64,000 nt of DNA from Climacteris rufus. Lineage: Eukaryota > Chordata > Aves > Passeriformes > Climacteridae. This document shows, one piece after another, positions 45,640 to 57,343 of the stretch. Numbering within the stretch: the stretch's first letter is position 1; each line of letters begins with the position of its first letter. Under the pieces are notes generated by a model that worked only from the letters and a program-made list of their open reading frames with translations, was not told the DNA's origin and ran no database searches. The stretch lies in assembly GCA_013398175.1 (NCBI GenBank), contig VZRZ01007313.1, forward strand, positions 233,242 through 297,241, written 5' to 3'. A program made the position numbers and the translations under genes.

Positions 45640-47050
45640 CCCTAGGAGATACTTGCAAAATATTGCTGGGGATTCATCTTTCCAAATATTTTTCCTCGCA
45701 GAATTGTTTTGCCAAATATTTTTTGCGAGTTAATTTTGACAAGTCGTGTTGCAAATTTGTTTTGCAAAATTGTCGTTCTCGTAGTGTGTACCTTATTTTG
45801 GTTATATTCTATCTTACCTGTGCCTGGCAGGTAATGCCAAAGATTGTCTCTCTGGGTAGGGAAGTGTCCATCTCCTCCTTAACCAGAATATCCAGCTTTT
45901 CCAAAATTCTGTGATTTACAGCTCAGGCTTTGGACAGTGTCGTTTGTGTATGTGCTTGGGTGGGAATGGCACAAATGGAATCGCCTTCAAGAAATGGATA
46001 CTAAAATAACTGGGATGTTAATCATGTTGTAGTCTGGCAATGTAATAAAACCCCCATCCCTTATTCTTTTAATTTTTACCTTCTGCTTCCATTTCCATAA
46101 TTTTTTTTTATTTTTAAGTATTTTTATTTTTCAATGCCACTGTATTTCCAAATTTTTAATGTTTTTATTTCAAATCCTGTTCTATTTCCAGTATTTTTTA
46201 GTGTTTTAATTTTTAGTTCCATTTCACATCCATTAATTTTCCATTATTTAAATATTTTTATTTTTCAATTCCATCTATTTCCATTCTTTTTTTTTTTTTT
46301 CCTTTTCCCAGGGAAATTTGATTTGGTGAGAGGAGTGCCTTTCATTATGATGCTTTGTTTTCTGTTTGCCTTCAGATACCCATTTTCCTCAGGGTATCTA
46401 AATTCTTCCTGATACCATCATGCTTCTGTTGCCTTTTCTTTGGTTTCATCATCACTTTATAAGTAGAAAAGTGAAATATTAGTGGCAGAGGTTGTAGAGG
46501 ACTTAAAAGCTGTTGAAATCAATCCCAAAATATCGTCTCTTTTTTATAAAGGGAAAATATTCTTGGATATGCTTTTCTCATAGTTTGAGTTTTCTGGGAT
46601 AATGTAATTTGGATGTGAACCATCTTAGAAAATCTGATTTTATTGGTAGGAAGTCACGTCTGACTTAAAAATAAACCAGAAACAGTGGCTCAAGGACGTT
46701 GTGTTTAAGTTTCCATAAAATTATTGACCTTTGTTTTGACAGATGCAAGGACAGATGCTGGGCTGCATTTTGATACAGAAACCCAGCCCTGAATTAAAAA
46801 AAGTACAGGCATTTCTTCCTAATAGCTGGGGTTTTGCTCTTAATACAGAATTCCAGAATAATTCAGTAATACTTCTGAAGCTTATAATCTCATACGTCCC
46901 TCCTTCCTTTATGGATTCATTTATATAAACATTTTCAGTTATCTCAGATACTAAAGGAAATTTTTATTCATGGGAAATAACTGTGTGAAATGTTCTTTTA
47001 ATCTTGCTGAATTAAGAGGATGTTTATTTATCTGAAAAAAAATGGTCATT
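45640..47050. repeat. AT-rich island with degenerate tandem repeats
   Basis: Base composition changes abruptly from GC-rich to AT-rich here. At 45,675-45,775 units resembling CCAAATATTTTTTGCGAG recur. At 46,090-46,310 diverged copies of a block resembling TTTTTATTTTTCAATTCCAT repeat several times. No coding exon was recognised. Confidence 0.65.
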
Positions 47051-50000
47051 TTGAGGTGGGGAAAAAAGGTCAAGACAGAGGGAAAAATCCCTCTCTAAGT
47101 GCTTTCAACCTCATTTTAGTGCCTTCAAAATGGCATTGGAGACGCTGCGGGAATGTAGCGCGTAGGATGAGGAGAGAGGAATGCTGTTGGGATCGGTGGT
47201 GGATGGAGCAAACCCCGTTGGTGGTGGTGGCCAGCTCCCCTTTGGGGTGGACCAGGGACCACGGGGAGCTGCTTACCCCCCTCCCTCTGGGACGCTCCTC
47301 TGGGTACCAGCCCAACAATTCGGCTTTGGAGGTCCCAGGATTGCTTTTCTCATGGGATCGATTTTTTTTTTTTTTCCCAGCACCCTTTTGGAAATGGCTG
47401 TTTGCTGTGGAACAAACAGAGAGGGCACCTTGCCGGCAGCGTGGCTCCCTGTGGCAGGGGGGCACATGCCCGGCATGCTGCAATGAGCTCGATCCCAGTG
47501 GCAGCAGAGCACTTGGAGCCAGGGCTCCAGTCTGTGCCTGCCTTTGAAGAAGCAGAGGATGGTTTCCAAACCTGCCGGGTGACACCTCTGCCATCGAGCC
47601 GCCCATTCCTGCAGCGTGAGGGTGGGTGACAGCCCCCATGACATGAGTCTGACAGTTCTCTGCAGCTGCTTTTTGGCCAGCTGAGTTGGAAAGGGTATTT
47701 AAAGGCTTCCCCAATTGGTGAGGTCTCTCTCCATCCATTGAGCTTTTTTCCAGCTTCCCGCTGAACACGTCCATCCTGGTGCTGCGATTGCAGACACACA
47801 CACACGTATCTGGTTTCATTTATTTAATTTGGGTTTTGCTCAGTGAGCTGGCAGCAGGCAGGGAGTGCACCCTGCTGGCACCAGACCCCCTCCACCCCAT
47901 GGATGCGGCATTGCAGCTGCCTGGATAGCACCCATGGCAGAGGCAGGTCATGATATTGGTGGTGCATCCCCCACAGATTTTGAAAGAGACCCACAGCCCT
48001 GCAGGGATGGCACCACTGCGGTAGCTGTGCCCTCGCTGCCAGGGCCAGGTTTGGGGACAGGGGCAGTCGTGACACCGTCTCCAGCAGCCCCAATTCCCAG
48101 CGGAGCCAGCTCACCCATTCCCTCGCTGGGGTTTGGCTCAGCGTTGAGACCCGAGGTTACAGAGGACCTACCACAGGGAGAAGGGGAGAGGAGAAGGCGG
48201 CTCTCCTTGATTCTAATCGGGGTTGAGGTTTAGCTGAAGTGAAAACAGATCGGGAGTGACAGTTTTGGAGCCTGCTGTCAGGGTCTGAGCACAGCGCGCT
48301 GGCGATCCACCCCCGGACGCCGAGGGCCCCGTCCTCCTCCTCGCCAGCCAGAGCCAGGAGAGCCAGCACCATGGAGCGCGGGATGGGCACCGTGCAGCCC
48401 AGCCCCACCGCCGGCACGGCCACCAGGCCGCCCTGCCACACGCGGCCCCTGCATCCTCCCTCCCTCCCTCCTTGCAGTGCTTTGGGCTGGGGACAGTGTC
48501 AGGCAGGACACGGCCCTGTGGTGGCCATCAGCGTGGGATCACCCCCCGCCTCCTCCGGCCCCATGCCAGTGGATCCTTGAAAAAGGAAGGATAGGGTTAG
48601 TCTGCATCCTGACTGATCAGCTTGGGACATCAGCTTACTTCTCCAGGGCAGGGAGAGACAAGTCTCCCTTCTCATGTCTCCTTTAGTCTCTCATTCCCAA
48701 AGAGCCAGGGTGAAAGTCATGGGTTTGGGCTTGTGGATAAAGAGCGCTGGATCCAACTGGGATTGGTGGGACTGGGTTTGTTGTGGTTTCCCTTTCACCC
48801 TCGCTTGGTCCCCATGCATTTTCCATGCTTTACCTAATCGGTCCCTTATGTTCCCAGCATGGAAGCTGTGGAGAATGGGAAGGCCTGTTCCCCCATCCCT
48901 GGATCAGGAGGGGCTAGGACCTGCTCCAGGTGCTTGGAGAAGTTGGGTGCCACTTATGAGAACAGCTCCAGCCCCCCATCTTCCTGTCCACCAGTGCCTG
49001 GACAGACTCCTCCGGGACAGCCTATGCGCTCCAGACCTCTTCCTTGTTTCCAGGGATTAGAGAAATGGAGATGGGATGAGATGAAGCAGTAGATTGCTTC
49101 ACTCTCAGGATGAAGGGATTTGTGGACTGCCCCCAGATCAGTAGATTGGAAATGGAGGGAAGTAGATTGAAAATGGAGGGAAATTATTGAGATGATGCTG
49201 CCTGTGGGATTAAAGCCAGGGCAGCCAGCAGGCTCTGGAGGAGGAGGAGAATGAGGGGGGTTGCGGGATGACTGCTGCTCTGCACTGTGGAGAGATGCTC
49301 CTGGTTGCATCGTCGTGTTTTGGAAGATGCACTGGAAGGTGGCTGCTTTCTGCTTTCCTGGGGCCCTGGAGGGGTTCTCCTCTCAGCTGTCCCCCCAGTT
49401 ACAAGGTTGCTGGGAATGTGCCTGGAGCTTTTTGTCCCTCTGATTTCCAAAGTTCTGGAGGACAAGCCATTTGTCCTTGGAGGTCCACACATCTCCCAGT
49501 GGTCTCTTTTTCTTTATGAGCACCCAGCATGGATGTGTGGCCATGACCATCCTTTTTGGGGAATCCTGTGGCTTCCCCTGAAGAATGGCATCTAAAAACT
49601 GGCACTTGGGGCACTGGTATTTGACTGTCTCACCCCTTGTGATGTGCTTTCAGCTGTGCTGGCATCTTTTGGGCAAGATATGGGTCCTTTGCAGCTGATG
49701 CACAGCCCTGGCAGAGCATCCCTGGGGCATCTGAGGAGGCATCTCCTGCTGCGAGGTGGCACCTTCTGGCTCCCATTCCTTGGCCTTTGGCTGGGGGGAA
49801 ACACCCAAATTGAGGGCATCCCTGAAACATGACCAACCCTGGGCATGGCTCAGTGTCAAGGTTGTAAGTGTGGTTGTCCAACAGACATGAGCTTTATTTG
49901 CAAATATGTGAACGTTTGGAAGATTTAAACAAGGATAACTGGCAGGGCTCTTTTCCTGGATCTTCTTCAGTGCAGCTTAAGCCCCTCATTCCCTGTTTCC

Positions 50001-51949
50001 CAACATCCCCCTGCCCTGCAGAGCCTTGATTCTTCCAGCCCTTCCCCATGGGGCTTTGGTGCTGGCCCCAGGGATCTGGGGTTGCTGTCTGCTGGCTGGA
50101 TCTCCTGTGAAGACCCACTTCACTATTCCTGGTTGCCTTCTGCAGGTCCTGTAAGTTAGCTTGTCACTCCCAGCCACTCTCAGGTGGATGGAGAGCATTT
50201 CCTCTGTTTCTGTGCACTTAATTTCACATAGTTAAATTCAGTACTTTGCTTTGCCAAATTCCATCTTATTTTCTTCACATTGCCAAGCTCATTTTGACTT
50301 CTTGCTGTGCTCTCCAAGATCTCCTCCCCACTGTGTTGTCACCTGGCATTTTAATAGGAGTGTCCCTGATCAGTGTTTTGGGGGTGGGGGGGGCAATCAG
50401 AGCATTTCCCAGCCATTTTCCAATGACTTCACCCACCCCAGCTCCCTTCACATCACACAGTTTCTCCACTCTCCAGTGGGCTCAGTCCGGCCGCCCTCTG
50501 CAGCACTGCTTGTGGTGCTTCCCGTGTCCCACTGGCACATTCAAGGATGCAGGAATGGACTGTGGCACTGAAGCAGTCCTGTTCCTGGTCTCTGCAGTGC
50601 CAGGTTTGGGATTTTTTCCCATGGCCCGGATGCTGCAGCAGAACCCGCCCCGCTCTGCAGCGCCGAGCCCCGTGGCAGGGCCCAGCTGGGGGGGCAATGC
50701 AGTGCTGCTGGCTCGCCCTTTCTGAGCTGGCTGGGGCACCTGGGATGAGCCAACATCAAGCCAATGCTAGGTCCTTGCTGGACCATCAGCAGCTCCCATG
50801 GATGCTCTCACTCCCAGCCTCTCCAAGATAATGGCTTGGCCATGGAGGGACAGCCAGTATTTCAGGAAAAAACTGTAATGGATTATTTTTATCTATCCTT
50901 TAATCTTCTGGCAGACTAAAGGAGAAAGAGTGATGTTCCTTATCCCAGGAAATGTTATTTTTTTGGCAATCAGGGTCTTGCTAGAGGCTCCCAGACCTCT
51001 GAGGGTGCTCTTGGGTGCTGAGTTGTGATGGACCCAGCTGCAGCTGCAGCTGGTTTTTGTCACCTCTCGGGGAAGTTTCTGCTGCACTTACACAGCTTGG
51101 CATTCACAGAAAATACTGTTTTTATTGGCAAATTGTTCCAAAAGTAACAGGGTGATTTGGGAGTGGCTGAATTAAAGCATGTTGTTCCCTCCTCGCTCAC
51201 CCCAGCCTTACAAAATCAGTTTCAATCAAACAAATTAAATGAGGACTCGTTATTCAAACAGGGTTGGAATAACCTTGTTGAGGTGGTGGTTTAACAGGTT
51301 CAAGTCACTGGTTTTGTTCAGGGTCCCACAATCAAAAAGCCCTGAAACCAGCCCAGACACGGTTTTCTGGCTTTCCTAAGGGCATCTAATATCCTGCTGC
51401 TACTACATTGCATTGCCCTTGCTGGTCTGTGTCTGACCTCTGCTTGCAACACTGCAGCAGCTCATGTGAGTGAATGGGAATTCTGCATCCTATACATCTC
51501 TGCAGATACATCTCTCAGGTACCTAAATTTTCTCTAAACCTGGGAATTAACATAAACCTCAAGGTTTTGTCTCTGTCAGGGCACAGAGGTAGCTGCTGTC
51601 ATCCTGCTGTCCTGTCACAGTGGGGAACATGATGTTCCAGACCATCATCCTGGGAAGGCTGGTAGGGAAAAGCTGCAGTTTTATCCACTGATCTTCACGT
51701 AAAAGACTGTGATAATAGCATGGCCATCGTGACAAAAGGAGTCTTTCTCCCCAGACTGGGCTTACCTTGGTGGAGTCTAAAGCCTGAGACCAGCTTGTGG
51801 GGTGCAGCAGATGAAGGAGAAAACCAGGAAAGCAGCTGGGAATTTCCTGGAGGGAAGGGCAGGCATTTGGCTGAGATGTGACTGAGCCCACTGCGGTGTG
51901 ACAGTGCTGGAGCTCTGCGTCATTGTACTGGTGGAGATGTTCAGAACAA

Positions 51950-52206
51950 GAGGAAGTGGCCTCAGGTTGTGTTAGAGAAGGTCTAGATTGGATATTGGGA
52001 AACATTTCTTTATGGAAAGGATGGTCAGGCACTGGCACAGGCTGTCCAGGGCAGTGATGGAGTCACCATCCTTGGAAGTTTCAAAAAATGTGTTGCTGTG
52101 GCACATGGGGACATGGTTTAGTGGTGAACTTGACAGTGCTGGGAGAGTGGTTGAACTCAATTATCTTAGAGGTCTTTTCCAATCTAAATGATTCTGTGAG
52201 TCTGTG
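51950..52206 (+). mobile_element. CR1 LINE 3' fragment
   Basis: The fragment runs from GATTGGATATTGGGAAACAT through TCAGGCACTGGCACAGGCTG and GACATGGTTTAGTGGTGAAC to a terminal AAATGATTCTGTGAG. It is about 250 bp in the plus orientation. Confidence 0.92.
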
Positions 52207-53379
52207 ATCTCATCTGGAGAAGAGCAGGGAAATGGGAGCAGGTGGCTGAGCAAGAAGCCTCCAGAGATGCCTGCTGGGAGGGCCAGTGCAGGGACATTTG
52301 TCTCCCATGATAGGAGAATGATCACAGGCAGGGGAGAGGCAGGAATATCCTGCTGGCTGGTGTACCGAGAGAGCATGGGGTGTCTCTTTTGGTTAGAGAT
52401 ATCGAAAATATTTCCACTGAAGCTGGAGACTAGAGAGGAGGAACAGTCAACCAAAATGACTTACAGTTGTGGAAAATGGCAGCAGCTGGAATTTATTCCC
52501 AAATGGCATTTGGTGTCACTCATGTAGATGGTGCTATTGCCCTCTCACAGCTTCATCGTCCGACAGCCAAAGCCTGCCGGTGGCTGATGCATTTCCATTT
52601 GCTTTGAGGGAATGCTTGACTTTGGGTTTCTGCCTGTTTTTCCCTCCTTCCACCCCCGTCCTGACCTGGCCAGACTGCGCCGTCGTCATAATCCCGAGCT
52701 GGCTGCACTGCCGAGCTTCCCAGCCGCTAAAACACAACGCTGGAAATCGCCGGATTAGGTCTTAATGGCAGGATCAAGTCAGTGGGAGATGAGTGGGGAG
52801 AAAGCTCCTGCTTACGCAGGTGGACAGGCAGCACTCCTCGAGAAAAGAAGCTAGAAAGCCTAAAATGTCAGAAAAACATCCTCTTTCCTGGCTTCTCTGG
52901 CTTTTCTCTGCATTTAACACATCCTTCATTTCCCGAAGGTCAGAAAACATTGGTCTGAGGTTTGTGAAGACAATACTGAGAGGTCAGAGGTGTTTAAAGA
53001 TTTCCTCCCTCGCAGGGGAAAACGTTGTCTTGAGTGGTGGATGTTCAGTCCTAGATGTTCATTCCCACACTGAATTCTGCCAGTCCCATTGGACATCCTG
53101 GCTGTGGGATGTCGCAGTGTGCTGGGGGATGCTGGGGGTTGGTGGTTGTGTTTAACATGTGTGCTGCTGGGGCTCCTGGAGCACCAAAGAGCCTGGGAAG
53201 TGTGTTGGATGTTTGCTAGGGTGGTGTTACTACTGAGCAACCAAGATGCTCCAGGGTTGGGTCTCAGGGGTGGTGCTTTGAGAAGGTGGCACAGCATCCC
53301 TGCATGGACCAGTGCCCTGCCCACCCTGCTCTTTACCTCATCAAGGGCTCTTTGTCAACAAAGCTCCAGGGTGCTGGAG

Positions 53380-53556
53380 GTTATCAGCCTACAATGGCCA
53401 AGAGAAGTTGTGGCTGCCCCATCCCTGGAAATGTTCCAGGCCAGGTTGGATGGGGCTTGGAGCAACCTGGGCTAGTGGGAGGTGTCCCTGCCCAATGCCA
53501 GAGAGGTGGAACTGGCTTGTCCCTTGCAAACAAAACCATTTTGTGATTCTATGATA
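53380..53556 (+). mobile_element. CR1 LINE 3' fragment
   Basis: AGTTGTGGCTGCCCCATCCC, then GTTCCAGGCCAGGTTGGATG and GGAGGTGTCCCTGCCCAATG, end in TTTTGTGATTCTATGAT. Plus orientation, well conserved. Confidence 0.93.
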
Positions 53557-53937
53557 TACCTGTGAAGAAAAGTGTGATTTTCTGGAGGCCATGTGATGGA
53601 TGAGGGGGGTGATGGAGACTTTCTCCTTTGCATTTGCTTGGCAGTGCCTGTGAACTTTCCATGCAAACCTTTCAGGACGGGGATGGGTTATGCCCGTGGG
53701 GCATCTTTGTGCAGAGTTGCCCTCTGTTTGTTTTTGGACAGCTTGAACAAAACATTGCAATACACCCCCAAAAAACCCTGTATGAAGCAAAGACTCTCTT
53801 ACACAGGGAGTCCTGGGAACGCATGGGAGGAGGAAAAGGAGGAGAACAAGGGCTGGCTCCATCAAGCACAGAATCAGCAGTGTCCCCCAGCCCCTGCAGG
53901 GACAAGGGCTCTGCTCAAGCTCAGCTGAGCCCTCTGC

Positions 53938-53960
53938 TATCAGGGATAGCATCCCTGATA
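53938..53960. repeat. Perfect 10-bp inverted repeat (hairpin)
   Basis: TATCAGGGAT and ATCCCTGATA flank an AGC loop with no mismatches. Further partial copies (AGGGATCATCAGGGGGATGA) follow immediately. Confidence 0.85.
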
Positions 53961-55324
53961 AGGGATCATCAGGGGGATGATTGCAGAGATTCCAGCATCC
54001 GCTTTTCGATCTCCTGTATGGAAACCAGGCTGGAGAAAAAAGTCCAGCCCAGAGCTCCATTTCCCTCCTTCTATTCAGCTTCATATGCCATCTCCTGTAG
54101 GGAAGATGATCGTGTTATTAAATGAATTCAATACACAGTGTTCAGATTTCCCCTAATTAGAAGGTTGTGCTTTAATTTTAGGGAAGTGTCAGTGTTGATG
54201 AGGTATCAGCAAGCATAAACGCAAGAGCGCCAGCTGAGGCAATCACTCCAGCCTCTAAAAAACGGGAAAGGAGAAAAACCGGAGTGTACATGTTTGCATG
54301 TGGAGAGGAGTCATCTTCCTGCTGTTCTGGGTTTCCATTATCCTTCCTCTTTCTTGGTCACTGGTGCCTGAGCTGCTTTTACAGATGCAGGGAATTCCTG
54401 ATAGATTAAGGAAATATCCCAGAATTTAATATACTTAACCTCAAAACTGAGGAAGAACCAGATTGCTCTGAGAACTAATTATGTCTCCTCCAAGCACTCT
54501 TGCAAAGGCAGCTGCAATTAGCAGGCCTATTTATTGTGGAATGGGATCATCCTTTGAAAGGGCATTGTCCAGCTGTATTGGGGCAGATCTTCCCGCGCTG
54601 TGGTGCAAAGACTTTTGGCTGCTCCCCATGCGTGGAAGGGGGATACTCCAGTTCTCTGCCTGTGGTTGTCCAGGTGTGATGCTTGGCACAGCCTGGCTTG
54701 GCTTGCCGTGCAACTTCCCTTTTGGGGCCAAACTTGACTCTTCTGTCTCCGATTTCCGTGTCTTTGGCCTCTGCAGGGCTGCACCTGTTTCATACTGGGC
54801 TGGAGTTGGGCTCTGGATCTGCTCTATCCATTGGGCTGGATGTAATGGTGTCCTCAGGGCTTTCAAGTGGGTGGACAAAGGAGCCATTTCAAAGCTGCAG
54901 TGAACAAGGCAGAGCACGATGGTGAAAAGGAAGGGTCCAAGATGGGTCTCTCTCCAGGCAGGGAATGCTCTGAAATGCTCAAAATGGTGTTTTGGGGGAT
55001 AATTTTTCCCAGCCCTTTGTCCATGAAGAATGAGGGCTGTGTGGGGAGGCATGTGCCCAGAGTAAATGCTTTGATTCTATTGTTCCCATCACTTCCATTG
55101 AGCTCATGAGCCCCCCTATAAAACACTTACCTTTCACTAGTATGATTAAGAAAAGGCCACTGTAGCTTTCCCGCTCACTGGAGCATGAAGCGTGTTTAAT
55201 TTAATAATGCTGATAAATCTTAAAGCCAGGAGCATTTGGCTAACACATGACCCACTTTTTCAATCAATTGGAAGCATTTACATAACAGCCTGATGCAGGG
55301 TTCCTCCTGCAAGGGATGTGGAGC

Positions 55325-55621
55325 TGGGGATGGCAGACAACCCCCTGTGACAGGACAAGGGGGAACGGCTTTAGACTGAAAGAGGGAAGGATTAGTTGAG
55401 ATTTTAGGAAGAAATTCTTCCCTGTGAGGGTGGTGAGGCCCTGGCACAGGTTGCCCAGAGAAGCTGTGGCTGCCCCATCTCTGGAAGTGTTCCAGGCCAG
55501 GTTGGATGGGACTTGGAGCAGCCTGGGATAGTGGAAGGTGTCCCTGCCCATACCCGATGGTTGGAATGAGATATCTTTAAGTTCCCTTCCAACCCAAACT
55601 ATTCTGGGATTCCATGATCTC
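55325..55621 (+). mobile_element. CR1 LINE 3' fragment
   Basis: The fragment starts near GACAGGACAAGGGGGAACGG, continues through AGAAATTCTTCCCTGTGAGG and GTTGCCCAGAGAAGCTGTGG, and ends at ATTCTGGGATTCCATGAT. It is about 300 bp in the plus orientation and among the most complete copies here. Confidence 0.95.
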
Positions 55622-55929
55622 TGTGGGGCAGCACTGTCTCTTGGCTCATCAGGAGCACTGGAAAGGCTGACTTCCACCAATCAGCTTATTCAACCTTTTC
55701 AGCATTGCTTCCCATGCACAGGACTCAGCCTCAGGTTAACCAACACAGCCAGTTACTCATTTTCCTTTATTGTTCACCTTACAGTGGGCTCAGTCTTGAG
55801 AATTCCTTATCTTGCCTGTTCTGTTACAGTCTCTCAGCCCATTAGTGTTACTTCAGTCTCCAAAGTTGTAACCTTCTTCCTTGGAAAGATTCTCCTCCTG
55901 CCCACCCTTAAAAGCACCTTTTGGCTTGA

Positions 55930-56130
55930 CATAGAATCATAGAATCACAGAATGGTTTGGTTTGGAAGTGACCTTAAAGCTCCTCTCGTTCCAACCCCCT
56001 TCCACTAGACCAGGTTGCTCCAAGCCTTGTCCAGCCCAGCCTTGAACACTTCCAGGGATGGGGCAGCCACAGCTTCTCTGGGCAACCTGTTCCAGGAAAC
56101 CTGTTTCAGTGTTCGACACATTTCATTTCT
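55930..56130 (-). mobile_element. CR1 LINE 3' fragment, inverted relative to its neighbour
   Basis: The plus strand begins ATAGAATCATAGAATCACAG, then TTCCAGGGATGGGGCAGCCA and CAGCTTCTCTGGGCAACCTG. It faces the plus-oriented CR1 at 55,325-55,621 with about 310 bp between their tails. Confidence 0.95.
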
Positions 56131-57274
56131 TATCCTTCTTGTGAGGGTTTCATCCTTTTTTTCATTTATAACATCCAGCAGCCTCAAGCCCTGTGTTTGC
56201 ACAGAGGTCATAAGCATTTATTCTCAATGAGCCAGTGTCCTTTACCTTTAGGGAATTCTATCTCCCTGGAAACCACGTGGTGTTATCCATTTTGGGTTTC
56301 ATAATAACCTCTGGGAAGAGGTTTTACATCAAGCCCATCTCCCAGCCACGATTTGTGCATTGCTGCTGTTTATTCATCCTGACTTGCATTAAAGCAATAC
56401 TTGAGAACTTGTTTATCTCCCTTTTTTTTTTTTTGCTCACGTAAGTCCTTGTCTGAGCAAAGGGAAATGCCAGATGCTTGTGAGCAGGATGAAAAATCTC
56501 CCATCTGATACTGACTGAGGGATTAAATAACATGAGGGAGAATTGCTCCGTATTTCTCAGTGCTGCACGTAGAAGGATGCTGGCACCTCCCTCTGGGACA
56601 GGACTGCTCTCCCCATGCAGTGGGCTGCAGGGACATTTCATATGCCACGTCCTCATGCAGAGATGCTCCCAAGGAGGCACCAGGGATGAAAAACGAAGGG
56701 TTTGTTGCCATTCTGTTATTTTGGTGGGTTTTTCCCCCTTGCCTTCAAAACATCAGTGGCTCCTCTAGAGGGCAGAGGAGGAAAGAGAGAGAATAGGAAG
56801 GGAAAAGAACATGGTTTCATTAGATATGTGTGACATGAATGGCTAGAAATGGTGTGGTCCACACTCTGCCCAGCTGAGGAGCTCGTAGGTCAGGATGTGT
56901 GACAATGGGGATGCTGGTTCTTCCCAGTCAGTGCTCCTGGGGTCAGATAGATAAATCCTGGTTACTGTTATGGTTTTCTGAGTGCCCATCTGTGTTGGAA
57001 ATGGTGAACCTTGGTTTGCTAGATAGGCGCCGTGGGTCTTAAGTCCCAGTTCAGCCACTGGTCCTTGGCCAGGCTGCTCATGCAATGCTCTTGGTCCACA
57101 GTTGCTTTTTGGCCGTGCCCTGGTGCTCTGCAGGGTCTGTGCCACCCCGAGGAAGCTGTTTGGAGAGCAAACCTTGCCCCTGTGTGTCCCCAGGTGATAC
57201 GGCCGTGGTGCTGCCTCCGCCGGCGCCGGGGCTGCTCTCCCAGCTAACGCACGTCTCCCGTCCCCTGGTAGGAA

Positions 57275-57343
57275 ATGGAGTCCAAGGTCTCCGAAGGCGG
57301 CCTGAACGTCACCCTCACCATCCGGCTGCTGATGCACGGCAAG
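57275..57343 (+). CDS. PCBP3: PCBP3 coding exon 1
   Basis: MESKVSEGGLNVTLTIRLLM and HGK, then donor GTAAGG. The acceptor TAG at 57,269-57,271 shows that transcription starts upstream. Some mammalian isoforms extend the reading frame in the 5' direction. Confidence 0.95.

Larger units (their letters stand above)
47050..57271. other. Non-coding interval upstream of the PCBP3 coding exons
   Basis: No protein family was recognised. The interval holds CR1 fragments (about 51,950, 53,380, 55,325 and 55,930), a perfect hairpin at 53,938-53,960, and AT-rich stretches near 54,110-54,560 and 55,080-55,280 that look like candidate regulatory DNA. It probably lies in a 5' intron of PCBP3, since the first coding exon has an acceptor site just before its ATG. 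Confidence 0.5.

Noticed and set aside
47070..47819. 249-residue minus-strand frame
   Set aside because: Low-complexity composition, no known domain, and poly-Lys from an A/T run; treated as chance.
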